From an uncultured Microbulbifer sp. (GTDB taxonomy: Bacteria > Pseudomonadota > Gammaproteobacteria > Pseudomonadales > Cellvibrionaceae): a DNA stretch of 64,000 bases. Below are positions 19,803-29,585 of the stretch, piece by piece. The translations under genes were made by a program, and so were the position numbers. The stretch lies in contig NZ_CANNGQ010000002.1 of NCBI RefSeq assembly GCF_947504145.1, positions 682,001-746,000 on the forward strand, read 5' to 3'. Each line of letters starts with the position of its first letter. Positions within the stretch are counted from its first letter, which is position 1. The notes beneath the pieces are model-generated. The model was not told the origin of the DNA and ran no database searches. It worked only from the letters and a program-made list of their open reading frames with translations.

Positions 19803-22159
19803 GCGAACCGCCATTGGAATACGACGCCCAGCCCGAAGGGGTGGCGCGCCGCAGTCGCGGTCTCTCGCTGGTCTGGCTGTTGCCATTGATAGCGGCGCTG
19901 ATCGCTGTCTGGCTGCTGTACAAGGATTTCACCCAGGGAGACATTCGCGCCACCATTCTGTTTTCTACCGGCGATGGCCTGGTAAAGGGCAAAACCGCGG
20001 TGAAGTACTCCGGGGTGGAAATCGGTGTGGTGGAGGATTTCCGCCTGGTGCCCAATGCCAAAGAGCTCAACGGGCAAGACGGCGTGCTGGCCGAAGTCTC
20101 GTTCAACCGCAGTGCGGCTTACCTGCTGACCAAAGGCAGCAAGTTCTGGCTGGTCAAGCCGGAAGTGTCGCTCACCGGGGTACGCGGCCTGGAGACGCTG
20201 GTGTCCGGCAACTATATCGCCATCGAACCCGGCAGCGGTGCCTCACAAAAACACTTTGTCGCCGTGCCCGAACCTCCGGCCTATGTCCGCGGGGACGGCT
20301 TGCGGGTGACCCTCAAGGCGCCGCGCCTCGCCTCCCTGAGCCGTGGCTCGCCGGTGTATTTCCGCCAGCTGGAAGTGGGGCAGGTAGAAAGTTATCGCCT
20401 GGCAGCAGATGACAACGAGGTGGAAATCGACCTCTTCATCCGCCGCGAGTACGCGGACCTTGTGCACCGTGGCAGTCGTTTCTGGAATGCGTCCGGCGTG
20501 TCGATTCAGGGCAGTATCAGCGGAGTAAACGTCGAGCTTGAGTCCCTTGCCTCACTGATTGCCGGCGGGGTCAGTTTCTACACGCCGGCCTCCCAGAAGC
20601 ACACGCCGAAGGCGGCGGATGGCAACACGTTCAAACTCTACAAAAGCTTCGCGGAGGCGGACGCCGGCATTCCGATTACCCTCAATTTCAATCGCGGCGT
20701 CAGCCTTACGGAAGGCTCTACCCAGGTGATTTACCAGGGGATCCGCGTGGGTGAGGTGAATTCAGTCAAGGCCAACCGCAATATTGACGGTATGGAAGTC
20801 GAAGTGCTGATGGACCCGATTACCGACGACCTGCTGACCGAAAATACCCGCTTCTGGCTGGCCCCTCCCACCCTGGATTTCACCTCCGGGGTCAACGACC
20901 TGCTGAAAGGCAATCGCATCGAAGTGGATCTCCGCTCCGGCGACCGCTCGGTGCGCACCTTCGAGGCGGCGAGTGCGCCACCGGCGCGGGACGCCCGTAC
21001 CCCGGGCCTGCATCTGAAACTTACCGCGCGCAATACCGGCTCGATCCAGCGCGGCGCCTCGGTGTACTACCGCCAGATGGAAGTGGGTCGTGTGCAGGGC
21101 ATGGAGCTGGATAGTGATGGTTCCCGGGTCACTGTCTATGTGGTGATTGAGCCTCAGTACGCGCACCTGGTGAACAGTGACAGCCGTTTCTGGAACGTCA
21201 GTGGTGTGCGTGCCAGTGCGAGCCTGCAAGGTATCGAGGTAGAAACCGATGCTCTGCTGTCGGTGGTGCGCGGGGGTATCGCCTTTGGCAGTGGCCCCCA
21301 TCACAGCAAAAACGCCGCGCGCGCACGCACCGGCGACAGCTTCCGCTTGTACAGCAGCCGCGAAGACGCGCTGGAAGAAGGGGTTAACATCTACATTGAC
21401 CTCACCGGTGATGAGGGCCTGAAAGAGGGCTCGCCACTGCGTTACCGGGGGATTCAGGTGGGGGAGATCACCCGCCTGCGTCTCAATTACGAACTGGATG
21501 GCGTGCGCGCCAGAGCACGCCTCTACCGCCGCGCGGAGCGCTTTGCCCGTACCGGCACCCGTATGTGGGTGGTGGGCCCGAAAATCGGCCTGGGCGGTGT
21601 GGATAACCTGGATACGCTGGTGACCGGGCCTTTTCTGGAGCTGGATCCGGGGCTCGGCAACGATCCGCAGACAGAGTTTGTCGCCCTCGCTGCCAAGCCT
21701 GAGCCGGATCTGGCGGATACCATGATGATGCCGGGGCTGGCGCTGATTCTGGACGCCCCGCGCCGGGGTTCCCTCAAGCGCGGCAGCCCGGTGTACTACC
21801 GCCAGGTGAAGGTCGGGCAGGTGACCGGCTATCAGCTGGGGGAACTGGCGGACCGGGTTTACATCTATGTTTATATAGAGCCCGAATATCGCACCCTGGT
21901 GCGGGAGCACAGCAAATTCTGGAACGCCAGTGGCCTGGATGTGAATTTTGGTGTGATGACCGGGTTGGACGTGCATACCGAGTCGGCGCAGTCACTGCTG
22001 GCGGGCGGCATCGCCTTCGCCACACCCGACAATTCGGAGATGGGCCTTGAAGTCGAGTCCGGCAGCCACTACCCACTGTATGGACAGCCCGAAGATGAGT
22101 GGCTGCTGTGGAGCCCGAAAATCGAACTGTATCCAGCGCTGGAAGACAATTTTAAATAG
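19799..22159 (+). CDS. PqiB/LetB-like MCE-domain protein with six MCE repeats
   Basis: N-terminal TM (LVWLLPLIAALIAVWLLYKDF); six repeats of V-Y-x-R/G-x-x-VG-x-V (e.g. VKYSGVEIGVV, VYFRQLEVGQV, VIYQGIRVGEV, VYYRQMEVGRV, LRYRGIQVGEI, VYYRQVKVGQV). Confidence 0.92.
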   Translation: MSEPPLEYDAQPEGVARRSRGLSLVWLLPLIAALIAVWLLYKDFTQGDIRATILFSTGDGLVKGKTAVKYSGVEIGVVEDFRLVPNAKELNGQDGVLAEVSFNRSAAYLLTKGSKFWLVKPEVSLTGVRGLETLVSGNYIAIEPGSGASQKHFVAVPEPPAYVRGDGLRVTLKAPRLASLSRGSPVYFRQLEVGQVESYRLAADDNEVEIDLFIRREYADLVHRGSRFWNASGVSIQGSISGVNVELESLASLIAGGVSFYTPASQKHTPKAADGNTFKLYKSFAEADAGIPITLNFNRGVSLTEGSTQVIYQGIRVGEVNSVKANRNIDGMEVEVLMDPITDDLLTENTRFWLAPPTLDFTSGVNDLLKGNRIEVDLRSGDRSVRTFEAASAPPARDARTPGLHLKLTARNTGSIQRGASVYYRQMEVGRVQGMELDSDGSRVTVYVVIEPQYAHLVNSDSRFWNVSGVRASASLQGIEVETDALLSVVRGGIAFGSGPHHSKNAARARTGDSFRLYSSREDALEEGVNIYIDLTGDEGLKEGSPLRYRGIQVGEITRLRLNYELDGVRARARLYRRAERFARTGTRMWVVGPKIGLGGVDNLDTLVTGPFLELDPGLGNDPQTEFVALAAKPEPDLADTMMMPGLALILDAPRRGSLKRGSPVYYRQVKVGQVTGYQLGELADRVYIYVYIEPEYRTLVREHSKFWNASGLDVNFGVMTGLDVHTESAQSLLAGGIAFATPDNSEMGLEVESGSHYPLYGQPEDEWLLWSPKIELYPALEDNFK

Positions 22160-22233
22160 GCCGGTTTTCCGCCTGTGCGGTCGGGATATCGAACAAATCT
22201 CATACAAGACTCAGACGAGAAAAGGAAAAACGG

Positions 22234-22797
22234 ATGCGTATTACAATAAACAGCCTGCTTGCGGGGCTGCTAGCGGTGGTTGGCCTCACTGGCTGTGGCA
22301 CCCCGACCCAGATCGAACGGATCGAATCGCGTACGCCCGCGGTTAGTTTTCAGACCTATGCCTGGGGAACTGAAGTGCTGACCGGTGACACCGGTGCACC
22401 GGCACAGCTGGTGGAGCTCGATACCGAGTTGCGCCGCACGGTGGGTGCGTTGATGCAGTCCCGCGGCTACCATCAGGTGCAAAGTGTGGACAGTGCGCAG
22501 ATGGTGGTGGAATATCAGATCGCGGTGATCGAAGAAGAGTTTGCCAGCGAAGAAGAGAACGAAAGCTGGGATGCCCAGTTCGACAGCAACGCCCAGCGCG
22601 GTGTTGTGGAGTTGCCGGACCGCAGTGGTGCGCCGCGGGTGACGCTTTCCGTGGGTATCGGCCCGCATAATGCCATGCCCATCTGGGGCGGAAGCGCGAC
22701 CAAGCTGATGGCGCGCCCGGAAGACAAAAACGAGCGTCAGCGTATTCTCAACCGGGCAGTGAGCGATTTGCTCAAGGACCTGCCGCCGGCCAGCTGA
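22234..22797 (+). CDS. DUF4136-like lipoprotein
   Basis: Lipobox LTGCGTP; similar layout to the next lipoprotein. Confidence 0.55.
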   Translation: MRITINSLLAGLLAVVGLTGCGTPTQIERIESRTPAVSFQTYAWGTEVLTGDTGAPAQLVELDTELRRTVGALMQSRGYHQVQSVDSAQMVVEYQIAVIEEEFASEEENESWDAQFDSNAQRGVVELPDRSGAPRVTLSVGIGPHNAMPIWGGSATKLMARPEDKNERQRILNRAVSDLLKDLPPAS

Positions 22798-22896
22798 TGG
22801 CTTAGTGTCGGTATTGCACGTCGATCGTCAACAGAATAATTTTTTCATTCCAGTTCGGCAGGGACGCCGGGACTCTCAACCTCAACAGGAGAGCAC

Positions 22897-23487
22897 ATGG
22901 CTTCACTGCCTCGTATTTTTACCCATCGCCTGAACAGAATCTTTTCTGTCTTTGCCCTCGGGCTTGCCCTGGCCCTGGGGCTCGGTGGCTGTGCCACTCC
23001 CGATCGGGTCGCCGTGGATTACGACCCAGCCTTCAAATTCGCCAACCTGCGCAGCTACTACCTGTTGGATACCCTGGCCAATGGCCCGGTTTCACCATTT
23101 GAGAGTAAACGCGCTAACCAGGCAGTGAACGACGTATTGAGCGGTAGTTACCAGCCCGCGGCCAGCCGCGAAGAGGCAGATTTCCTGGTGCGCGTGCAGT
23201 TGTTCAGCAGCGACAAGGTGGCCGTGTATGAAGACCCCTTCAGTATTTACGGCGGCTACCGCTATTTTGGTTTCGGCTGGCGAGCGCCGCTGCGGGTGCG
23301 TGAGTATCGCGAGTCTTCCCTGATCGTTGACGTCATGTCGCCCGAAGAGGCTCCCCTGTGGCGCGGCAGCATGCCGTCGGTGGCGAGTCGTTACGATGAT
23401 CCCCGGGAGCAGCTTTTCCGTCTGCGGGAAGAAGCCGGAATGATCCTGGCCAAGTTCCCGCCCTACAACGATGTCGGTTTCGACTGA
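22897..23487 (+). CDS. DUF4136 domain lipoprotein
   Basis: Lipobox LGGCATP; VDYDPAFKFANLRSYYLLD motif typical of DUF4136. Confidence 0.7.
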   Translation: MASLPRIFTHRLNRIFSVFALGLALALGLGGCATPDRVAVDYDPAFKFANLRSYYLLDTLANGPVSPFESKRANQAVNDVLSGSYQPAASREEADFLVRVQLFSSDKVAVYEDPFSIYGGYRYFGFGWRAPLRVREYRESSLIVDVMSPEEAPLWRGSMPSVASRYDDPREQLFRLREEAGMILAKFPPYNDVGFD

Positions 23488-23504
23488 TCGTTTGATGCTG
23501 TGGA

Positions 23505-24140
23505 GTGGACCCCGTGACTGAACACAAGGATCTCAAACCGCAATTTACCCGCGGTGCGGTAGATGTCATTTCCCGTCAGATCAAATACGACGGCTTCTTC
23601 CAGATTCACAAGCTGCGCCTGCGCCACCGCCTTTACCGCGGTGGCTGGAGCGGAGATATGGAGCGGGAACTGTTTGTGCGCGGCAATGCGGTGGGGGTGC
23701 TGTTGTACGACCCGGAGCACCAGCTGGTGGCGCTCACCGAGCAGTTCCGGATCGGTGCGCTGGAGCGCGCGAGCGGCCCCTGGTGCCTCGAAGTCGTTGC
23801 CGGCATGGTGGAGGAGGGCGAGTCCCTCGAGGACGTTGCCCACCGCGAGCTGCAGGAAGAGGCGGGGCTGGAAGTGGCTGAGCTGCACTTTATCCGCAGC
23901 TACCTGCCGAGTCCTGGCGGCGCCAGTGAGCGTATGCACCTGTTCTGCGCCTGTGCCGATCTCAGTGGCGTCGAAGGCTATTTCGGGCTGGCCGATGAGC
24001 ACGAAGACATCCGCTTGCGGGTGTTTGCGCTGGACACGGTACTGGAAGCGGTTGCCAGCGGTGACAGCGCCATCGACAACGCCGCCAGTATCATCAGCCT
24101 GCAGTGGTTGCAGCTTAACCGTGACCGCCTGAGAGGCTGA
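23505..24140 (+). CDS. nudF: ADP-ribose pyrophosphatase (Nudix)
   Basis: Nudix box GMVEEGESLEDVAHRELQEEAGLE; start may be internal (VTEHKDLKPQF). Confidence 0.9.
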   Translation: MDPVTEHKDLKPQFTRGAVDVISRQIKYDGFFQIHKLRLRHRLYRGGWSGDMERELFVRGNAVGVLLYDPEHQLVALTEQFRIGALERASGPWCLEVVAGMVEEGESLEDVAHRELQEEAGLEVAELHFIRSYLPSPGGASERMHLFCACADLSGVEGYFGLADEHEDIRLRVFALDTVLEAVASGDSAIDNAASIISLQWLQLNRDRLRG

Positions 24141-24368
24141 CCTGATCCTGGCCTGCCGGGAAACCAGCAGTACTCCGTGAGAGTATTCAGTCATTTACCG
24201 GACGTTGCGTGCCGATAGGCACAGACAAATGGCAATTCCCCCCAGGGGCTGCCAAGGTTAAAGGTATTCCCGCGCCGCTTACGCAATTCAGTCGCGCAGG
24301 GTGTATAAAAACTGTCCATCGACGCCGTAATTCCCTCCCCACTCCCGGTGATACGGGCAATTTGAGAG

Positions 24369-24971
24369 ATGAATCACGGCGCGGACTCAACAGGAGTGTC
24401 GATAATGGCGGTACCGGCAGGCACTGGCCGCAGCAAGGCAATATCGCAGGCACAAGGGGGCTCGAAAGAGCTACATGGCGGGCGCGGCAAGGAGCGTTAT
24501 CGCGTCGATCTGCCTACCTATCACGCCGATTGCGATGCAAATTACCTGCGTCTGTGCAAACTGATGCCGGAACTGGCAAGTAACCAGAGCTGGTCCTACC
24601 AGATGCCCGACGGCACCCTGGAAGTGGCCGTATTAGAACGCAGCAGGTACACCACCGAGGTATGCCTGCAGGCCTCTCCGCTGAAAGGCGGTAGCGGTGA
24701 AAGTAGTGGAAACACTGCGGACAACAACTGGCTGACGCCGCCCCCCATTACCGTGCGCCTCTATCACGATGCGCGTATGGCAGAAGTGGTGGCCGTGGAT
24801 GGTCAGGGGCCGGTAGGCGGTGACGGGCTGAATTTCAGCTACCCCAATCCGGCCATGCACAACGAAGACGAGCGCCAGCAGGTCAATCGCTATCTGAGCG
24901 AATGGCTGGCGCATTGCCTGGCAAACGGCCGCGCCGAGGTCGACCTCCCGTTTCGCGGACGTCAAACCTGA
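24369..24971 (+). CDS. DUF1249 (YqiB-like) protein
   Basis: YRVDLPTYHADCDANYLRLCKLMPEL; between nudF and cpdA, a conserved arrangement; true start uncertain. Confidence 0.8.
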   Translation: MNHGADSTGVSIMAVPAGTGRSKAISQAQGGSKELHGGRGKERYRVDLPTYHADCDANYLRLCKLMPELASNQSWSYQMPDGTLEVAVLERSRYTTEVCLQASPLKGGSGESSGNTADNNWLTPPPITVRLYHDARMAEVVAVDGQGPVGGDGLNFSYPNPAMHNEDERQQVNRYLSEWLAHCLANGRAEVDLPFRGRQT

Positions 24972-25023
24972 AGCCAGCCGGGCATCGCACAAGCGAACAC
25001 GGATGTGACGGCAAGGTGAGACA

Positions 25024-25827
25024 GTGAATATCGAGGCAGTACAATCGGCACAGCGGCTGATCCAGGTCACCGACCCCCATATTGGCGGTCGGCCGGATTA
25101 TCAGTTGCTGGGACTGGATACCGGGCACACCTTGAATGAGGTGCTGTCTGCCGTGTCCGGCGAAGCTGCTTCCTCCGATCTGTTAGTCGTCACAGGCGAC
25201 GTCTCCGCCAATGGCTCCGAAGCTTCCTACCGCCGCTTTCTGCACAAAATGCAGCCGGTCACTACTCCCTGGTACTGGCTTCCCGGCAATCATGATAACG
25301 CCCAGAAAATGGACGAACTGGCCCCCAGGCGGCGGCCGGAAGTGGTCGCCCTCGGCAACTGGCGCCTGCTACTGCTGGATACCAGTGTGCCCGGGCAGAT
25401 CAGCGGCGGGTTGAGTGCCGAAGAAATCGACCGCATTCGCGAATTACTGCGGGATAACCGCGAGCACCCGCTGATGCTCATGATGCACCACCAGCCGGTC
25501 CCGGTGGGTAGTCACTGGATCGACGGGCACATGCTGAAGCAGGGGCGCGACGAATTCATCGAGCTGGTAACCGGTGCAGAAAATGTGCGCGCGATCAGCT
25601 GGGGCCATGTACATCAGCAGTTCGACAGCCACCTGGGGCAGATCGGCCTGCACGCGACGCCTTCCACCTCGGTACAGTTCACCCCTGGCAGCGGCCCCTT
25701 TGCTGTGGATAGTGAAATGCCCGGCTACCGCTGGTTTGACCTGCGCGATGACGGCAGCTACGACACCGGTGTCGAACGCGTAGCCATCGCAGAATACAGT
25801 GTGGACCTGGCTTCCTCCGGATACTGA
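25024..25827 (+). CDS. cpdA: 3',5'-cyclic-AMP phosphodiesterase (metallophosphoesterase)
   Basis: LIQVTDPHIGG; VVTGDVSANGS; LPGNHDNA; MHHQPVPVGS; GHVHQQ. Confidence 0.92.
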   Translation: MNIEAVQSAQRLIQVTDPHIGGRPDYQLLGLDTGHTLNEVLSAVSGEAASSDLLVVTGDVSANGSEASYRRFLHKMQPVTTPWYWLPGNHDNAQKMDELAPRRRPEVVALGNWRLLLLDTSVPGQISGGLSAEEIDRIRELLRDNREHPLMLMMHHQPVPVGSHWIDGHMLKQGRDEFIELVTGAENVRAISWGHVHQQFDSHLGQIGLHATPSTSVQFTPGSGPFAVDSEMPGYRWFDLRDDGSYDTGVERVAIAEYSVDLASSGY

Positions 25828-26013
25828 TTCTGCGTCAACCGCAGAAGTTGGGCCAATCGTCCATTTGCACTTTTTAACCTGTCTTTTATGACCCCTCAGC
25901 CATGCATCTATCATAAGATGGCACGTGAATTCGCGGTTTAGCGGTACCGGATTCCTGCGGTAGAGTGGTGGCAAGTACCATACTCCGCCGACATCACACT
26001 CGAGCCTACAGAC

Positions 26014-26727
26014 GTGCTTACCAGGAAGGAGGTCACCATGCAGACAATTCCCCCTACGATCTACAAGATAACCTTTTACAAGCAAATAACGTCACTGCTG
26101 CTTCTTGCCGTTGTTCTGTTGACGGGCTGCGCACAGCAACCGGTGGCCTCCCCGGAAGACGAAGCCGATGGCCTACTGCCTCGCAAAACCGGCCTGGACA
26201 GCGTCAGTGCTGCCTACGCCTTCGACCTGAGCGGCGCCAAGGTGTACCTGGAGCCTGTGGGCGTAGAGTACACCAAGCGTTTCCGTGGCGCCGGCTCACC
26301 ATTGAGCGCAAAAGACTACGAACTTCGCGACAAGGACATGGCCCGATTACAGGAGGTAATGGGTGAAACGCTGAGTGAGCGATTTCTTGCGCCGCGCCGC
26401 AGCGAGCTGGTTGCCGACAAATCCGAAGCCGATTATGTGATGCAGCTGGATCTGAGCCGTTTTGCTCTCGGTGCGCCGCTCGACCCCCAGCCCTGGTTGT
26501 GGCGGGTCTATACGGACCAGAGCGCCTACGGGACCCTGTCCGGCGAGCTGCAAGACAGTAGCGGCAACCCGGTGATGCGCTTCAGTGACCGTCGTGATAT
26601 CGGCGAGAACTTCGGTGGCCTCGGCCCGAGCGGCCGCTTCGAGCGGTTCAACCAAGTCACCTTCTGGCGTGATATGAAAGTGGACATGCGCCGGGCATTT
26701 GCCAGCCTGGATGAATCCCTGCGCTAG
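26014..26727 (+). CDS. Lipoprotein, DUF3313-like
   Basis: LTGCAQQ lipobox; weak family recognition. True start probably 26038 (MQTIPP). Confidence 0.5.
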   Translation: MLTRKEVTMQTIPPTIYKITFYKQITSLLLLAVVLLTGCAQQPVASPEDEADGLLPRKTGLDSVSAAYAFDLSGAKVYLEPVGVEYTKRFRGAGSPLSAKDYELRDKDMARLQEVMGETLSERFLAPRRSELVADKSEADYVMQLDLSRFALGAPLDPQPWLWRVYTDQSAYGTLSGELQDSSGNPVMRFSDRRDIGENFGGLGPSGRFERFNQVTFWRDMKVDMRRAFASLDESLR

Positions 26728-26795
26728 TACCTACCGAACCCAGTCGGGGAACTGCCGCCGGTACATCTGCCGGCGGCACCGCTATAATCCCCGCC

Positions 26796-27443
26796 ATGTC
26801 ACTACAAGATCCCTATAAAAAGGCCGAGCAGCCCTCCTCCGGTGAGCGCCCGCTACTGGTGTACCTGCACGGCTTTCTGTCCTCGCCGCAGTCCTACAAG
26901 TGTCAGGAGCTTAAAACCTGGTTGATGGAATTTCGTCCGGATATCGTGTTTTACGCACCGTTGATTTCCCCCTACCCGGAGAAGGCCGCAATGGCACTGG
27001 GCGCTGCCGTGGGAGAGTTTGTCGCACGGCATACGGGGCCCATCGGCCTGGTGGGCAGCTCTATGGGCGGGTTCTGGAGCACCTGGCTGGCCGAGCAGCA
27101 CCAGCTGCCCGCAGTGGTGGTCAACCCCGCGGTCACGCCCTCACGCTTTATGCCCGGCTATCTCGGGCAAGATCTCAAACCCTACAGTGGCGAGATGCAG
27201 ACCTATCGCCTGCAGCCCGCGGATGTGGATAAGATGCAGCAACTGGAAGCCGCCATACCGACCAGTCTGAGCGGGCGATACTGGCTGCTGGCGCAGCGCG
27301 GCGACGAGACTCTGGACTGTCGCGAGGCTGAAGCTTTTTATCGCAACCAGCGCCAGACTATTGAAGATGGTGGTGATCACAGCTTCCAGGGATTTGCCCG
27401 CTATGCCGAGGCACTGGTAGATTTCCTGTTTCCAAATAAATAA
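26796..27443 (+). CDS. yqiA: YqiA family esterase (alpha/beta hydrolase)
   Basis: LLVYLHGFLSSPQSYKCQELKTWL; GLVGSSMGGFWSTWLAE; DHSFQGF; located before parE. Confidence 0.88.
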   Translation: MSLQDPYKKAEQPSSGERPLLVYLHGFLSSPQSYKCQELKTWLMEFRPDIVFYAPLISPYPEKAAMALGAAVGEFVARHTGPIGLVGSSMGGFWSTWLAEQHQLPAVVVNPAVTPSRFMPGYLGQDLKPYSGEMQTYRLQPADVDKMQQLEAAIPTSLSGRYWLLAQRGDETLDCREAEAFYRNQRQTIEDGGDHSFQGFARYAEALVDFLFPNK

Positions 27444-27498
27444 CAATCCTTAAAACAACCCGCAAGCAGTAGGCGCCGGCTACGGCGAACAAGACTCT

Positions 27499-29385
27499 AT
27501 GGCCAATTACTCCGCAGAAGATATCGAAGTATTGACGGGGCTGGACCCGGTGAAAAAACGCCCGGGCATGTACACCGAGACCACAAGGCCCAATCACCTG
27601 GCCCAGGAAGTGATCGACAACAGTGTCGATGAAGCCCTCGCCGGCCACGCCAAGAAAATCGAAGTGGTGCTGCACAAGGACCACTCCATATCCGTCAGCG
27701 ACGATGGTCGCGGTATGCCGGTGGATATCCACCCGGAACAGGGGCGCCCCGGGGTTGAGGTGATCCTTTCCACCCTGCATGCCGGCGGCAAGTTCTCCAA
27801 GAACAACTACCAGTTTTCCGGTGGTCTGCACGGCGTAGGGGTGTCGGTGGTGAATGCCCTGTCCAACGTACTGGAGGTGACCATTCAGCGGGAAGGCAAG
27901 GTCCACCGCATCGGCTTCCAGAATGGCGACAAGGTTTCCGACCTGGAAGTGGTGGGGGAATGCGGCAAGCGCACCACCGGCACCAGCGTGCGCTTCCTGC
28001 CAAACCCGAGTTATTTCGACTCTTATAAATTTTCTGTACCGCGCCTGCGCCACCTGCTGCGCGCCAAAGCGGTACTCTGCCCCGGCCTCAACGTCACCTT
28101 TATCAATGAGCAGGACGGTGAGTCCGACCAGTGGTACTACGAGGACGGCCTTAAGGACTACCTGGCTGCGGCCAACCAGGGCTGGGAAGTGCTGCCGGCA
28201 GAACCGTTTGTCGGTGTCTTTTCAGCGGAGACCGAAGCCGCGGACTGGGCGGTGCAATGGTTGCCGGAAGGCGGTGAAGTGACCGTCGAATCCTATGTGA
28301 ACCTGATCCCCACCGCCCAGGGCGGCACCCACGTAAACGGCCTGCGCGCCGGCCTGCTCGACGCCATGCGTGAGTACTGCGAGATTCGCAGCCTGCTGCC
28401 GCGCGGCGTCAAGCTGGGACCGGAAGACATCTGGAACCAGTGCTCTTACGTTCTCTCAGCCAAGCTCGCCGATCCACAGTTCTCCGGCCAGACCAAGGAG
28501 CGCCTGAGCTCCCGCGAAGCCACCGCGTTTATTTCCGGCGTGGCCAAAGATGCCTTCGGCCTGTGGCTGAACCAGCACACCGAAGACGGCGACAAGCTCG
28601 CCGAACTGTGTATCAGCAACGCGCAAAAACGCCTGCGCTCTGCAAAAAAAGTCGCGCGTAAAAAAGTCACTCAGGGCCCGGCGCTGCCCGGTAAACTCGC
28701 AGACTGCTCCAGCGGCGATACCAGCCGCTCGGAACTGTTTCTGGTGGAGGGTGACTCCGCCGGCGGCTCCGCCAAACAGGCACGCGATCGGGAGTTTCAG
28801 GCCATCATGCCCCTGCGTGGCAAAATCCTGAACACCTGGGAAGTGGACTCCAACGAAATCCTCGCCAGCCAGGAAGTCCACGACATCGCCGTTGCCCTGG
28901 GCGTTGACCCGGGTACCGATAATCTCGAAGGCCTGCGCTACAACAAAATCTGTATCCTCGCCGACGCCGACTCCGACGGCTTGCACATCGCTACCCTGCT
29001 GTGCGCCCTGTTCCTGCGCCACTTTCGCCAATTGGTCAGCAACGGCCACGTTTACGTCGCCATGCCCCCCCTGTTCCGTGTCGATATTGGCAAAGACGTT
29101 TATTACGCACTGGACGACGCCGAGCGCCAGGGTATCCTCGATCGCATCGCCGCCGAGAAAAAGAAAGGGAAGATTCAGGTAACCCGCTTTAAAGGCCTGG
29201 GTGAAATGAACCCCCTGCAGTTGCGCGAAACCACCATGGATCCGAATACCCGTCGTTTGGTGCAGCTGTATATCGACGACGGTGACAATAGCAATCAGTT
29301 GCTGGATATGCTCCTCGCGAAAAAGCGAGCGGGTGACAGGAAACAGTGGTTGGAAAGCAAGGGGAACCTTGCGGAAATCAGTTGA
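27499..29385 (+). CDS. parE: DNA topoisomerase IV subunit B
   Basis: KKRPGMYTETTRPNHLAQEVIDNSVDEALAGHAKKIEVVLH; LVEGDSAGGSAKQARDREFQAIMPLRGKILN. Confidence 0.97.
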   Translation: MANYSAEDIEVLTGLDPVKKRPGMYTETTRPNHLAQEVIDNSVDEALAGHAKKIEVVLHKDHSISVSDDGRGMPVDIHPEQGRPGVEVILSTLHAGGKFSKNNYQFSGGLHGVGVSVVNALSNVLEVTIQREGKVHRIGFQNGDKVSDLEVVGECGKRTTGTSVRFLPNPSYFDSYKFSVPRLRHLLRAKAVLCPGLNVTFINEQDGESDQWYYEDGLKDYLAAANQGWEVLPAEPFVGVFSAETEAADWAVQWLPEGGEVTVESYVNLIPTAQGGTHVNGLRAGLLDAMREYCEIRSLLPRGVKLGPEDIWNQCSYVLSAKLADPQFSGQTKERLSSREATAFISGVAKDAFGLWLNQHTEDGDKLAELCISNAQKRLRSAKKVARKKVTQGPALPGKLADCSSGDTSRSELFLVEGDSAGGSAKQARDREFQAIMPLRGKILNTWEVDSNEILASQEVHDIAVALGVDPGTDNLEGLRYNKICILADADSDGLHIATLLCALFLRHFRQLVSNGHVYVAMPPLFRVDIGKDVYYALDDAERQGILDRIAAEKKKGKIQVTRFKGLGEMNPLQLRETTMDPNTRRLVQLYIDDGDNSNQLLDMLLAKKRAGDRKQWLESKGNLAEIS

Positions 29386-29389
29386 TTTA

Positions 29390-29417
29390 AAAGCCTCGCA
29401 ACGCGGGGCTTTTTTTG
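29390..29417 (+). terminator. Rho-independent terminator of parE
   Basis: aaagcctcgc-aac-gcggggctttttttg. Confidence 0.85.
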
Positions 29418-29439
29418 GGCGTCAGGGGGTAAAAAGTGA

Positions 29440-29549
29440 TGCCTATATCTAGGCATGTGCCCAGTACAGGGGTATGGGTATATCTAGGCATTATGGGCGT
29501 ATATAGGCACCCCATGCCCAGATATAGGCAATATGCCTATATCTGGGGC
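29440..29549. repeat. Cluster of six spaced 16-bp quasi-palindromes, best copy TGCCTATATCTAGGCA
   Basis: Copies at 29440 TGCCTATATCTAGGCA, 29458 TGCCCAGTACAGGGGT (weak), 29475 TGGGTATATCTAGGCA, 29494 TGGGCGTATATAGGCA, 29515 TGCCCAGATATAGGCA, 29534 TGCCTATATCTGGGGC; start-to-start spacing 17-21 bp. Confidence 0.85.
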
Positions 29550-29563
29550 TTTTGAATAAAACT

Positions 29564-29570
29564 GTTAGCT
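29564..29570 (+). other. Candidate integron core site GTTAGCT upstream of the first cassette
   Basis: Matches GTTRRRY and the R' end of the attC sites below; immediately upstream of ORF 29586. Confidence 0.5.
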
Positions 29571-29585
29571 CCTCAGGAGTAGTGA

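Noticed and set aside
20762-21976. 404-aa minus-strand ORF
   Set aside because: Shadow of the MCE gene; periodicity reflects the MCE repeats.
29440-29549. CRISPR-like interpretation of the repeat cluster
   Set aside because: Units are only 16 bp, palindromic, variable, with 1-5 bp between units; no spacers of CRISPR length and no cas genes.
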